Assembly (NCBI GenBank): GCA_035578175.1 | Contig: JAQMRL010000010.1 | Span: forward strand, 33,596,784-33,660,783 | Origin: Catonia carolina | Taxonomy: Eukaryota; Arthropoda; Insecta; Hemiptera; Achilidae | Length of the DNA: 64,000 bases | Reading direction: 5' to 3' | In this document: one piece after another, positions 21,301 through 36,300 of the stretch | Layout: every line of letters starts with the position of its first letter | How positions within the stretch are numbered: the stretch's first letter is position 1 | Notes under the pieces: model-generated | The model's input: only the letters and a program-made list of their open reading frames with translations | The model's database searches: none | What the model was told of the DNA's origin: nothing | Position numbers and translations under genes: made by a program

Positions 21301-24300
21301 TGCAGGCGACTTTCGAAGCCTGCCATTGCCGACTAAAATTTCAACGTTACAGAAAAATAAAATTTCCTGTTAAAAATTAATTTTTATTGTGTTCATAAAA
21401 CCAGAAATCGTTCTAACACTAAAAATATTCAAAATAGTTTTTTATTTAGTTTATTTTCAGTCGCATCGACAGCTTGGTCATTAGCAATTACTAAGGGTTT
21501 TGGTACCTTAACGGTGGTTTTAATGTGTTAAAATTTCCACACCCTAGCAGAGAATTGAACCCGGGTCCTTTCGCTTTGTATGCTAGAGCGCTAGTCACTA
21601 CGCCACGGAGGCGGTTTCAAAATACATTATTCCATTAATTTTTGTTTAAGTTTTTTTTTTAAATGTTCGTTTATTCGAACGTTGGCACTTTATGCATAAC
21701 TTATGGACGTCCGGTAAACCGGATGGTATAACTACGTAAAATAGATCAACGTCCTGTTTTCCAGATGTTGGCACTAAAAGGGTTAATAACAAATTAAATT
21801 AAAAAATTAATAATATGGAATGAGGAAATCAAAATACACTGCAAATATTGATAATTTCCAGCATTAATCCTCCGTACCGCCTATTTCTGTGATGTTATTA
21901 AATTAGAAATTTATAATAAAAAATTAAATATTTTTTATGTTTTTACCTCTAAATACATTAAAAAACAAAACCTGGTGTGAAACACTCACACGACTTTTTC
22001 TTGCAAATGCAAATAATTTTAACAGTAATAAAATTACTTAATAATAATAATATGCTGATAAGCATAGGTTACTTTTGTACTCAGTGAGGAAGGCAATGTA
22101 AACCACAACACTCCTCGTTTTACATAGTAAAACCTCTAGAGGTTCAAACCAGCCTTTCGGCTGTTGACCTAAACAACAAATGTATGTCAGAAAAAATTCC
22201 TTTAAACCAATTTTAATATCCGAAAACACAATACAAAAAAAAAATTACTGTATTGCTGACCATAACACACCTACTTACATTGGAATAACATATATTAATA
22301 AATTAACAAAATCTTTAAAAAGTTGAGTTAAGTTGTACTGATTTTTAAAATGCTAACTAATCTAATTAATCAATGAGACTTTTACAGAAAACTTCTTTTC
22401 TTTCCTTAAAGGACTTCTTTCTAAAAAATTTTTATAAAAAAGTCCATATGAATGCTAAAGAAAACTGTGTTACTGGGTAAATTTAATAAGATGACATAAT
22501 AAATTGAAGCAAGTATAAGTTGGTTAATGTACAATTAAGGAATATGTATTAATTAAGCTAATAAATTCTTGACATGTCATATACTTCCTTTGGGATCCTC
22601 CTGGATGCAAAAAACTATAAATGAAAATTATCTGCTCATACTGGCTGTACCTCCCATAAAATAACAAGGAAATACAAAGGATTAAGATAATTTTTAGATT
22701 AATAACCATGAAAATTATTAACGTTTTTAATTATTCAATAACATATTACTAATTACAGAAATATTGAAATTTCTGACCACAAACCAATAATCTGAGTGCA
22801 CGATTTCAGACACTGCAAAAGATTTCCAAACTATAACTGTACACCTTGAAATATTAATAAATAAATAAATCTAATTACCTTTTTGTACAGAAATTTCCAA
22901 ATAATTTAATAATTTCATTATAAACTTTCAAAAGATGCCCAGAACAAAATTTTGAGTTGTTAACTATTGCTACAGGAGATCCAGTGTTAATATCTGAAAT
23001 AACTGGTATACCCGAAAACTAAAATAAAAAAAAACATGCATTAAAAATAATCAAAGACATACAAAACTGGAACAAGTATGAACATACAAATAAGACACAT
23101 ACTTAAAAAATAATTTAAATTAGTCTACATTAAAATTGGAACTTAATGCAACAGTTTTTGTCAAATTAATCAAACCAAAATAATCTGTATATTATTATTA
23201 TTATCTGTATAAATGAAGCATAAACTGAAAATAATAACAAATTCAACAGATTCATAAGTCATTGTATTGTTAAGAACTATTCCCTAGAGAGGCAAAGGCT
23301 TGGACCTTATCACTAGCCTACTCAAGCCAAAGACATTTAGAGTTTCTGTATCTATCAAATTATATACTCATCATTCCATTAAGTTAAGCATTGATACAGT
23401 AATCTGTTCATGCCATTTGCATTTAAAATAAATATTCAGTTTCATTATAAATGGTAAAATGTGTTAATTAATCATCAACAACAAAGGACTGTCATCAATT
23501 TCACCTGCCAATAAACTTCTAAAAAATACTAAATTTGCAGTTTTCATTCTTGTCTCTGACCTATCGAAAGAACAAATTACCATCAATTGCAAATGCGGGA
23601 TAAGTGTTATGTAGTGTCCAGTAGTTTTGAAGTGCAGAAGCAGTAAAATAATTTCTACCATATTTAAACCTGCTATATGTATTTTTTTTATTATAACTAC
23701 TCCAGACAACAGTTCTAAATTCAATAGTCGAATGAACCAAATAAAAGTACAACGATTTTACTACACTTGTATTCTTCTTAAGGTGTCTAAACAATGTTGC
23801 GAACAACCATGGCAATGCGTACGTTATCTGTTGTAATCTGGAACACAGTTCTGCAGAATTTTAGTATTTTTCAAATTTTTAGCTCTAATAATAAATATCA
23901 TTGGGTGCACAAGCCTTACTGACAGTTTGAATACTATGTTTATTAACATTTAGTTAAATTTAATTAAACTCCCAAATCTCTAGTTTTGTATACACTAACC
24001 TTTTAGTCAATAGATTATAACTTTCTTTTTAGGTCACTGCGGACCACACATAGTACCCTCTGTGTACTAATTCTCCCTTTTCCTCTTTCAATCAATCCGA
24101 TAGCTCCTCATCATTACAGAGCATTTTGCCCTACTCTCCTCCGATCAGATGATTCCTGTCTCTTTTCTTTTGGTTCATTCCTGAAATCCCTTAATAGTTT
24201 TGATGACTTTCCTGAACTCTTGTCTGTTGTGTACCGTATCTACTATATTTTGCTTCTCCTTGACTTCCTGGAAACAATTGACTTGTGTCTTCTTTTCCTC

Positions 24301-27300
24301 CATTCCAGAATCCTGCTGGCTGTTCTTTCTATTGACATTTTCTTGATGTGTGCATAAAAGCAGTCTTCTCTTTTTGAAAGAGGTTGTCAGTTTCTCAGTT
24401 TTTTGGTAAAGTTTTTCTTTACAGCATAGTTTGTAATCTTGTCCTTCTTTCTAAGGTCCAAATATTTTTCTAATGATCGCAAATAGAAAGGTTACTGTAG
24501 TAGGAATCTATTATACTGTTTTTAAACTATTATATTTACTGTAGTACAGAAAGGTTTGTTACTGTACAGAAAGGAAAAAAAGAGACCTACCAGGCATATG
24601 CTTGGAGTGACCAAGAAAAATGGTGTAAAAGCTTTCAACAAGAGAGCTAAATATTTTAAAGATGAACTAATACATATATATATTTTATATATTCATTCTT
24701 ATTTAATGAGCTGCATGCCTAAGACTAACACCAATGCCATATCTGGTCTGCACCAAATTTATTAGCTCATCAAAATCTTTAAACTATAGGATTACATCAA
24801 AAAATATGTTTGACCATACAAAGACCACTCATCCATTGATACCATTATAGTAATTTCCATTAACGTACAGACATTCTCAAAAGGAAACTCTTTTGATCAT
24901 GATGAAGCACTATTTTGTAAGAAACTAGCTAAAACTACAAGACAAGAAAACTTAAAGGCTCAAAAATTCAGGAAAATGTAAAACACTACTAATACAGGGT
25001 CCGGCAGAATAATCTGATGGTTTTGGAGGGTCAATAAAAAAATGCATGTTTCATAGTATTATAAAATTTAATGTGTCAAATTAAAATTCAATTTCTACAG
25101 TTTACTTACAATTTTCAATAACAAATTTTGTATTTAGTTGAAAATTATGCCGTCCAAATGGTTCTTATTTTTCCTCACGCATTCATTTAACCTCACTCAA
25201 AAATTTCTTGTCGCTCTCTCAATCATCGCTGATGTAACTGGTGAAACTACCAGTCGCTGGTGAACTTCTCATGAGTTAAAGTCGGTCCAATATCGATAAT
25301 TCTGCTTATTTCCATATCCAGACAGATGAAAATGTGCCTTGTCGCTTGAAAGCACTATGGCTTGGAGGACATTTTCGAGAATTAACTCCCATGCTGCTTC
25401 GCGAGACGTCCAATCATTTACAATAAGTTCCAGCACAAGCATCATCTTGTACGGATAGAACTTAAGATCATCATGAAGAATTCTTCTTACAGCTTGATCG
25501 GACATTTTTAGTGGGGCAGCATGCTTCACAGTGAAACACCATGGAGACTGTATTACAGATAACCTTAAAGCTTTAATGTTTTTCGAAAGTTAATCACCCA
25601 GAGCAATATTCTATTCCTACCGGGAACAGACACTCTCGGTTCAAATAAAAATGTTTACAAACTAAATGCTGTGTAGTGATAACGGAATCATTGTTTTTAA
25701 AATAGGCTTCAATCACAAAAGCACGATACTCACCCGACCAACTCATGATGGCTACTAAAATATTATTAGTAGTGCTACCACATAACAACAGTCCCGCCTT
25801 CCCACCACTACCAGTGTTGCCAACGTACCAATGAATACAAAGTAATCAGATGATTCTGCCGGACTCTGTATAATATATTTTAGTATTAAGGTAGTTTTAT
25901 ACTTACTCTCATCCATACAGTATCTTTCTGGAATGGCCAATGAGTGTCCACTCTACTAACTGACTTTTTCAATATTTCTAATTTTAAATTCATATCTAAC
26001 TGAGGTTTATTTAATCGGTCATTAAAAGACCCTTCTTCAAATCTGGCATCCATATTTAGAACAGGTACATCTTTCTGTAATAAAATAAGAAAATCTACTG
26101 CAAAAATATGGCAGCTTAAAAGAACAAGCTAAATAATTATTAGAAAAGATCTTTAGCAAAGTTATTTCACATGTTACTATTGCTAAAAACTTCTTCTTCA
26201 CTTCAAGGTCTAGGTTTAATGAACCTGTTCGAGTATCCACCTCTTCCTTGGTCTTCCCACATCTCTCATACCAATTGGTTTATAATTTTAAGTCTCTATC
26301 GGCATCCTCAAAAAAAAGGTGATGGGTGGGCGATAATAAAGAGTGTTAGTCATTTAGAAACCAATTACTATGATAATAGTGTGGATACTACAACACAAGT
26401 GTTTTTGGTACATTATCTAACCCACTTTAAAACACTGGGTATCTGAGTAACACCACTTTGGAAAAAACAACAAGAAAAGCAATTAAAGAGATCCCAAAAA
26501 CACCTTATTCATCAGTATGAACAATGGATTTTTAAGTGTTAAAATTCCAGACCTTAGCTGGGAATCAAACAATAAATGTTAAAAACTAATATTGTTTACT
26601 CTTAAATTTTATACGTACATTCTTACATTAACAGTACAAGAAGTATGAGAATAAATTGCACAAGTTGTAGCTAAGCAAATTTCTATAATAGAGTCAATAA
26701 AATTTAAGGCAAATTTATGACACTAATGTAATTAACCTAAGGTATTTTATTACCTATTTATAGACTTGTAATCATTTACTTAATTACTAAATTAATTAGT
26801 GAAATGAATAAGTAACGTAAATACAATTTTTTTTAGATTTAGAAGATTAACACAGTAGGTAATTTACGATAACAAATCACATAAAAATGAAATAAACATT
26901 AGGAGATTACAGTCGTACTTGGTGAAACCAAATCTACATTCTGTTTTCAGTTCAATAAAGTTTTGATATAAATCTGAGGCAGTCACAAAATATAATTGTA
27001 TAGTGTTATTTTTGGTTAAGTAGAATATTTTTGGCAACAATCAAATTTTAGAACAATTTTAATACTAATGATACTCAATAAAATTTTGAAATGTTTAAAA
27101 TTAACAATAAAACATAGTGTAAAAAATCTGAGAATGGCATATGTACGAGGGCTATTCAGAAAGTAGGGAACGTTTTGTAAATAAACAAAAACTATGTAAA
27201 AGAAAAATTTTTTATTATATACTCGTACATCTGAAAGAGTGATTAAAATACTACTTTTCTACATAGTCACCAAGCAAATTGAGGCACTTGTCATAGCGGT

Positions 27301-30300
27301 GGACAAGCTTCAAAATTCCTTCGTCATAGAAATCCGCCGCCTGCGACCGCAGCCACTCAGTGATGCGCGCCTGGAGTTCCTCGTTGTCGTCGAAGCGCTG
27401 TGTTGCTAGTCAGTTCTTCATTCTTGGAAACAAGTGAAAATCACTCGGTGCAAGATCAGGACTATAGGGTGGATGAGGGAAAACCTCCCATTTGAATGAA
27501 TCAAGGAGTTCTTTTGTGCGGTTTGCCGTGCAAACCGCACAAAAATCAGCAAGGAAGATTATGGCTACTGTGTTTTGGGACAGGCAAACCGCACAAAAAT
27601 CAGCAAGGAAGATTATGGCTACTGTGTTTTGGGACAGGCAAGGTGTGCTGCTCATTGACTTTCTCGAGCGTGGTGCAACAATAAACTCTGATCAGTACTG
27701 CCAAACATTGCGCAACCTTAGGAGAGCAGTTCAAAACAAGCGCCGAGGAAAGTTGTCGTCAAAAATTTTGTTTCTTCATGACAATGCCCGACCTCACACG
27801 GCAAACCGCACAAAAGAACTCCTTGATTCATTCAAATGGGAGGTTTTCCCTCATCCACCCTATAGTCCTGATCTTGCACCGAGTGATTTTCACTTGTTTC
27901 CAAGAATGAAAAACTGGCTAGCAACACAGCGCTTCGACGACGACGAGGAACTCCGGGCGCGCGTCACTGAGTGGCTGCAGGCAGCGGATTTCTATGACGA
28001 AGGAATTTTGAAGCTTGTCCACCGCTATGACAAGTGCCTCAATTTGCTTGGTGACTATGTAGAAAAGTAGTATTTTAGTCACTCTTTCAGATGTATATAA
28101 TAAAAAAATTTTCTTTTACATAGTTTTTGTTTATTTACAAAACGTTCCCTACTTTCTGAATAGCCCTCGTATATTTAATTCACATTAAAAACAGTTTTTA
28201 AAGTTGACTACAATTTTACATGACTAGATTGGTACAGAGCCGTGTAAATAAAAATCATACCCAGCTGGATAGAGATAATATACATGTTACAATTGGTGTT
28301 TTAATATGTAGTTATAACAGAATGAGACACCAATGGCAGGTTAAGGTGTGCAGAATAATTCAAATAAATTTGTTTCAAGTAAACTTTTATTATTATTATT
28401 ATTATTATTATTAGGTGCTGTTCTACAGCATCAGGTCATTTAACACAATCCAAAACTCCATTCATTTCTATTAAACACATCTTTATCCCTTAGACCCATC
28501 CATTCCTTTACGGGTCATCCCCTGTTCCTCCATACAGCTGAAACCCATTTCCAAATCTTCTGTGGCAACTTGTCCTCCTTCATTCTTCACAGATGACCAT
28601 ACCAAATGAGTTTTCTTTCTTCAATCTTGTCAACTGATAAGACATTTTGTCGACTTAATTTAAAATCTTTTCAAACCTAACTCATCAATCTAGCACAGTT
28701 AAAATACAATTTCTTTTCCAGAAATTAATTTCTATAGCTGTTATTCTGATTTTACAAGGGGTACCCAAAAGAAACCGGAATTATTTTTCAAAAGATATTT
28801 ATTTTCAATTTTTTTACAAAACAACCTTATCCCCTTCAAAATACTCCCCATTGCAACTAATACATTTATCCCGCCAGTGCTTCCACTGTTCGAAAGTTTT
28901 GTAGTAATCTTTAGAAATGGCTGGCAGCTCCTCCCTCGTTTGTTTCTTGACCGCTTCAATGTTGTCAAATCTGTATCCTTTAATGTCCCTTTTCATGCGT
29001 GGAAATAAGAAAAAGTCACACGGAGCCAGGTCAGGCGAGTAAGGTGCAAGGGGCAGCGGAACCATGCCATTTTTAGTCAAAAAAATCTTTCACCAAGATG
29101 CCCATGTGTGCAGGTGCATTGTCGTGGTGGAAGAACCAGTCTACAGTCTGCCACAAATCGGATCTTTTTTGATGAACACTGTTGCGCAATCTTCTTAAAA
29201 CTTCCAAATTGTCAGTTGACGGTCCGAAAGCACATGCTCTCGAATTTCTTAAACATTTTCGTAGATTCGGGCAGTTTATGGACGTCCAGAATGAGGTTTG
29301 TCATCAATCAACATGTTGCCATTTTTAAAACCAGAAAACAACTTGCATACTTGAGATTTTCCCATAGCATCATCTTTGTAAGCTGTTTTTAACATTAAAA
29401 CAGTTTCAGCAGCACTTTTACCGAGTAGAAAAAAAATTTCACAGCTACACGTTGTTTACTTAAACTTACCATCATAAAAAACGAAACAATCACTGCACTG
29501 AACTCGCAATGAGTTGCGGTATCTGTGCGGCAGAAATGCGTACTACACAAGCACTGCCCATGGCAATGCTATTCCAGTTACTTTTGGGTACCCCCTCATA
29601 GATCTTGGTTCTTTCTTTTTAGCATACCTATCTGCTTCAGATGTAGGTGATCATCATGGCTAATCTAACCTTATTGGGTGCTATAAAGAAAAACTCTATG
29701 GAGCTCTTCCCAAACCAAGCTCTCAAATTGGGAAGCGGGAAAAGTCTTCTTCAACCAGGTCTCTTTCCTTCTGTCCGTCCTCGCAGAATGCGCTGGAGTA
29801 TTTCATACCTTTCTTGATTTCTCATAATGTGTCCGAGATACTAAAGCTTATGACACTTGACAATGTTAAGCACCTCAGGGCCCTCATTCAACCAACGTAG
29901 GACTTCCACAATGGTGACCCTTCACGCCAACAAAATCCCCAAGACCCATCTGCACAGTCAGAGCTCAAAAGCTTCTGCTGGTAGTCACTCTGCTCAAGGT
30001 CCAAGTCTCCACACCATAAAAAAAAGAACTGAAAACACATCGCATCTTAGGAGTCGCAGTTTGGAGTAAAGGTGACATCGATACTTCTGAGCGCTGATCT
30101 CATTGTATTAAAGACACTCTGGCCTTCCCGATACGATACCTCATCTCCAGTGAGTTGTCTCACTCCTCATTGATAATGGTACCCAGATACAAAGAAAACG
30201 AGATTCGGAATATTCTTGCCTTGGAGAATCTAACCCTCTGAGCTATAAACGACGGAGTTTATAACAAAACAACGGAAGATTATCTTTTTAGTGCCACAAG

Positions 30301-33300
30301 ATATGTGATTATTCCATAAAACAGGATATAAAGTTGTTAATTGCCTTATCTCTGCCAACTATTTTCAAAATATCATTTACCATGTATTAAAAAAAAAAGG
30401 CCGTTTACTGTAACCTAAAATACCAATCATTCTCAATTATTCGGTTCAATAATCAAAAACTCCCGTTATCAGCCTCAAACAAACTTAACTATAAAACACC
30501 CTGCAACTAAAAAAATTTGTAGTTTTATTTAATAAACTGCTAACAATTTCATATTTGGTTATCTCTTGATAATTACTTCATAAAATTTACACTTATGTAA
30601 AAAAAACTAATTAATTAACACTAATAAAATATTAAAAAGCAGTGTACCAAACTTTGGAAGCCGACTACATGACCAAATTTTATTCTTTCTAAATTGTATC
30701 GTCTTACATATTCTTGTGCAATATTTTCTTGCAAATTTTTTAATTCAGTCCTTTCATTATCACACATATTTTGAAATAATTTTATATTTGATTTAATAAC
30801 CGTTTCCTGGAACAAATCAAATACAAGAAAATCATAATACAAACAACAGGAACATATAAAATTTAATTAATTAAAACAGAGGAATAATAAAATAAATATA
30901 AGATTGTGTTCTAGAGAATAAATAAAAACTTTAACATACCTGGTGCTTTTCAAATAGTTTTGCACATTCCTTTAACTGATTCATAAATTCATCAGGTATT
31001 TTTTTCTGACCAAGCATTGCTGCATTCTTTGTTATATCAAAACCTATAAAACCAACAAAAAAAAATTTAATTAAAATTAACAATAATTGTATAGTTAATA
31101 CTTTCAAACATATTGTTACATTGTAAAGTGATATTCTGGAAATATAATATAAATATAAAGGAACAAATTGTTCATTATAAGAAATTGTGTATTCTATGAA
31201 GTGTTGCATATTGAACAAGGATAATGAATTGCAATGAATAGAACATTTTGAATGGGAGTTCTTGGAAATTGAAACTGGTGGAGATGTTTGTTTTTACTTT
31301 GAATCCTTCTACTGTGTTCCAGGAAATAATGGTGAAACTATTAGAAGGATCTTGATTGTTTGGGAAACTATTAGGCTGCAGGTATAAAAACAATTAGTTT
31401 CTTTAAAGTGAGTTAGTTGTTATGTGAATTGTAAATGGAAAGTGTTGTCAAGCTGTTCAAAATAGTGTAATTACAGGACCGGTTCTGAATTACATTAATA
31501 GTGTGTGTGTGCTTATGGGTGGTAGCAAATGGGTGTTGGAAAGGTAAATCATTGTTCTGACCTGTGAAATGATATTTTTTTTTTTTTTTAATTTTGGGGG
31601 GCTCCCAAACTCCCCTACACCCTGCCGTCTCCACCCACTACTATGGCTGGCCGCAAGGATGCGAGGTGGTACAGTAGAACAGCAAGATAATATCGCCTTA
31701 GTATACCGCACCATTACAACTTAACGTAGTCATTCTTTCTTCTCTAAATACAGTCAGCCGCCGAGCTTAACATACACCACATAGACACAAATAACACATA
31801 AAAATACGTAAAATAACATAAAAATCACGCAGTATTTACAGCCTTCCTTCACAGAATCCTGTACAGTTTTTCTTTAATTTTACTATCTCTGTGAAACAGA
31901 TCTATCTCTCCATTTATTTCATTGGCTGTAGCTATACATCTATTGATTGGAGCTATTTTACTTTTAATTATATAATCAAGTTTAGTTTAATCTTAAGTTT
32001 TGCAATTAATTTAATAATTTAATTCTATTTGTTAATATGCTAAGTTTGATTTAATAAGACTGAGTGGAACAACCATTCTAAATTTTAATTTTTTTAAATA
32101 CTCTGAAGAAGGTGGTACCAACAAAACAATCATAATTTTTTTAAAAACCTGTATTGCAACCAAAAAGAAATGTAAGGATATTCATTTATATTAAAATTTA
32201 TAAATTGAATGGTTGGAAGGATGCATTACAAGAATGTTTGGAAATCAAGCTATATTAATTGCCTTTGCAAAATTCAGCCTTAATGGAAATGGCAACCTTC
32301 ACTTGGAAAATGGTATATTTGGATCCATAGAAAACCGTTTTATTTTTGCCATCTCCTTCTGTTTAATCAAAATAACTGTTAGAAATATTTTTTTTAGAAT
32401 TGTAGAATTGCTGACATTTAAATTTTTGAGTCAATCTCATAATAAATAAGATAGGTTAAATGTTTTTAGCTCGAGTAAAAAAATAATTCAGCCAAATTTA
32501 ATTCATTCATTTTCTGTTTGTCCTCTTTCCATCAAGGTATTCACTTTAAGAATTAGTTTCGCAGTTTTTGCATAATTTTTTTATACTATGTAATTGTATA
32601 TATAGATGTGTATCTTTATTAAATGAGGTTTAAAACTCATCAAAATACTTCTGAATATAAATAAATATTGAAATTTATTTTCTGTAACATACGTTACAGT
32701 TTTACATTACATTTTAAATCTTCATTTGTAGTAAATGTCCCATCCTCAAGCACATTTAAAGTAAATTAAATAACTAAGTCTATCTTTTACTGCTTGAGTC
32801 CCAGCTCTGTGTAGTTGCGGGGTGAAAGGTACAGGTGAGGTATACTGAATGAGTGATGCATGCTGGGAGAACGATTGTTCTATTACTCTGATACAAAACG
32901 TTCGTTTTCAAACTTTCCATATTTAACATATTTGTTTGTATTTATTACAATTATTTATTTACATGTTTTGATATAAAATGGTAAGGTAAATATTATGAAT
33001 CCGACCAAGTTAATAACCCAGTAGGTATTTGTTAAATTAATGCGCCGGATGATAAGAATATGTTTTTAGTCTAGTAAGTACACTTTACCACTACAAATGC
33101 AGCAGCTGTGAAACACTACTAATTCATTTATACACTCACTCATTCCCCCACTACTATAACAACGCACTGCATTCCTCCCAACTACACGGACCTGGAACTC
33201 AAGCAGTATATAAACTTAAAGAACTTAAACTCAAGAAATATTACCATAATTTGACATAAGTACGGCCAAAATTTTTTCAAAATTGTATGATGGATTAAAA

Positions 33301-36300
33301 TATAAACAAACGATGTAAACTTCAGAATTTCCTTCTTTACTAGTAGCTGGTTTAAATACTTGAACTTTTCCAAACAGTAAGTATAGCAGGTACATCAGAC
33401 ATATCGTTTCACATTCAAACATAGTAAACATTTTTAAAAGTAAACTTCCACCTAAATAAACAAAAAATTGCAAACAATAAAATAAAAATCTGGTGTGAAA
33501 CACTCACACAACTTTCTCTTGCCAATGCAAATAATTAACAATAATCCTAAAATTACTAATAAAACATTAGAAATAAACAAAAACTAACCTCTAAAAATAT
33601 AACTTTATTTTAACAATGACTGGAAGACGCAAAATGAAAATTGAACTCAGTTCGGCTTAAAAATACGGAAAATCACTCTTTCACACTAAATTAAGCTCTG
33701 TAGAGAAAAATGCTTTAAATAAAAGTTGTAGATCTTTTAATTTTCTATAAATTTTATTATATACACTTTTGTCGTAAAATGCATACTAAGGCCGAAATCT
33801 TAAAAAAATAGATTTTTCACACATTTTCGTGAGAAAAAAACAGAAAATTGCTAATTACTGCTAAACTAAGCGTTTTACAAAAAAAATGTTTGAAATAAAA
33901 GTTGTAGGTTTTTAAATTCTCTACAACTTTTATTATATAAATTTTTGCGCTAAAATGCATATTAAAGCCGTAATCATAAAAAAACAATTTATTTACGTGA
34001 AAACGGCCTCACCAAGAATTTCAGCAAACATGAAGCCTACCCTATCTTGTAGAAAATAAAAAACTGAATAAACCAGGCGATTTTAAAAAAAATCGTAGGA
34101 CCAGTTTTTGAGAAAATTGCAAAAAAGTGAAAAATTACACGAATAAACTACTACTTCCGGTTGACCGATTTTGATGAAAATGTTCGTGTCGGGTCCGGTA
34201 GTGGTATGTAACTTAAGTTTCACGTTTCAAGTTCGTACGATGTTCCGTTCTTGAGATATTTTGTATACACACACACATACAGACCAATCGCTAAAAACAT
34301 GTTTTTTGGGTTCAGGGGGTCTGAAAACGTATAGATCCAGTCATTTTGAAAAATCGACATGAAAACAATACTTTCCTTCCTATATATTCATATAGGCAAG
34401 AGAAAGTAAAAACAGGAAATACAAATGGTATTTTGACTATACAGGGTGATTCATGAAGTTCTCCCCCCACTTCTACAGCACATTGTACTAGTAAAAATAA
34501 TGAAAAAATGTTATATAAACATAGGTCCGAAAACGCTTCGTTAGCGAGTTACAGCTAGCGAAAGTTTCGCCTGGATTTCAGTTCACCAGGTGAAATGAGG
34601 TCTTCCTGGAATTGTGGTAAGGTAGATTAAGGGGCAAATTCAATCATTTCTTATGGTTTTTGATCTGATAAATTGAATAAAACAGGTCCCAGATCTGTAA
34701 GTTAAATAGTTTTTAAGAAAACCAGTGTCAAATGCAAAAAATGGAGTGAAAAACTTATTTTTTCATCTTTGGGCAAGGATAACTGTGTTATTTCACCAAG
34801 AAACAGTTAAAATTTTTCAATAAAACATGTAGAAAATTTTATTCTGAACAAACCGGTGTAAATTAAGTACACAGAAAGCGAATAGATGTTTGATTAAATG
34901 AGTTTTTATTCATAAGAGTACAAAGTAAAATTAACCGGAAAAACTAAAATGAAAAAATGTGTTTTTTTCACTCCATTTTTTTGCATTTGACACTGGTTTT
35001 CTCAAAAACTATTCGCTTTCTGTGTACTTTATTTACACCGGTTTGTTCAGAATAAAATTTTCTACATTTTTTATTGAAAAATTTTAACTGTTTCTTGGTG
35101 AAATAACAAAGTTATTCTTGCCCAAAGATGAAAAAATGTGATTTTCACTCCATTTTTTGCATTTGACACTGGTTTTCTCAAAAACTATTTAACTTACAGT
35201 TCTGGGACCTGTTTTATTCAATTTATCAGATCAAAAACCATAAGAAATGATTGAATTCGCCCCTTAATCTACCTTACCACAATTCCAGGAAGACCTCATT
35301 TCACCTGGTGAACTGAAATCCAGGCGAAACTTTCGCTAGCTGTAACTCGCTAACGAAGCGTTTTCGGACCTATGTTTATATAACATTTTTTCATTATTTT
35401 TACTAGTACAATGTGCTGTAGAAGTGGGGGGAGAACTTCATGAATCACCCTGTATACAGCTTATCAGAACCTTGCTCAACTGTAAAGGATCTGCAAAACT
35501 GTTATTTTAATTTGGTGATTATTTTAACTTAATACTGTTCAGAGTTACAGCACAGCACTTTAAATACGTAGCATAAGTTAACATACAGAACAATGTAAGA
35601 TGAAATAAATAACGAATATAAGATTTCACTATTCTGAAAATTTGTTTACTAAGACATAATGGTGAACTGTTGTTTATCTATTGTGACAAAAATATCTACC
35701 GAATACCACAGAAGGCTCCCTATTTCCAGGAATTCAAACCTCAATACCCCCGACCTGTGCAATAAACAATACTTCTAGAATAATGATAAGTCGGTTTCAT
35801 TAAAAACCTCAGACTTTTTTAAAGACGTTAAAAAACTGATATTAGATATGGTAAACATTAACTACTGTACAGTGTTAAATTTTATTCACTTAAAATTACT
35901 GTATATTCATTTATATGTACTAATAAACAGTCATAAGAAATACTGCATATTCAATTTATTATATACATTAAGCGTACTTTACAGCCGTAAAGGTCATTTT
36001 CCGCATCCCATTCTCCAAACTGCCTTTCCCCATCACATCCGGTACTCTATACCTATGACTTGCATCGCCTCCTGTATCTCCATATTCCACGTTTTCCTAG
36101 GTCATCTTCTACATCTTTGATTCGAGGGCTGCCACTTCTAAAATCTCTTCAACAACCTCTCCTCCGCCATACGCTGCATACACCCACACCACAATAACTG
36201 TTTCTCAATACCTGAACTGTTATTGAAATCCTGACTCCTACCAACTCTTTAATAGTCTGATTTCTCACAGGGTCCAATAAGGTAAGCTTACAGCAACGTC

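Noticed and set aside
27492..28070. Open frame of 192 codons as an intact host or transposase gene
   Set aside because: Its first part is read through an inverted arm and a 54-bp duplication. It lacks the DNA-binding domain and the first catalytic Asp, so it is a mariner remnant.
28386..28414. TAA/ATT microsatellite as an independent repeat
   Set aside because: It directly follows the LINE 3' end and is best read as that element's tail.
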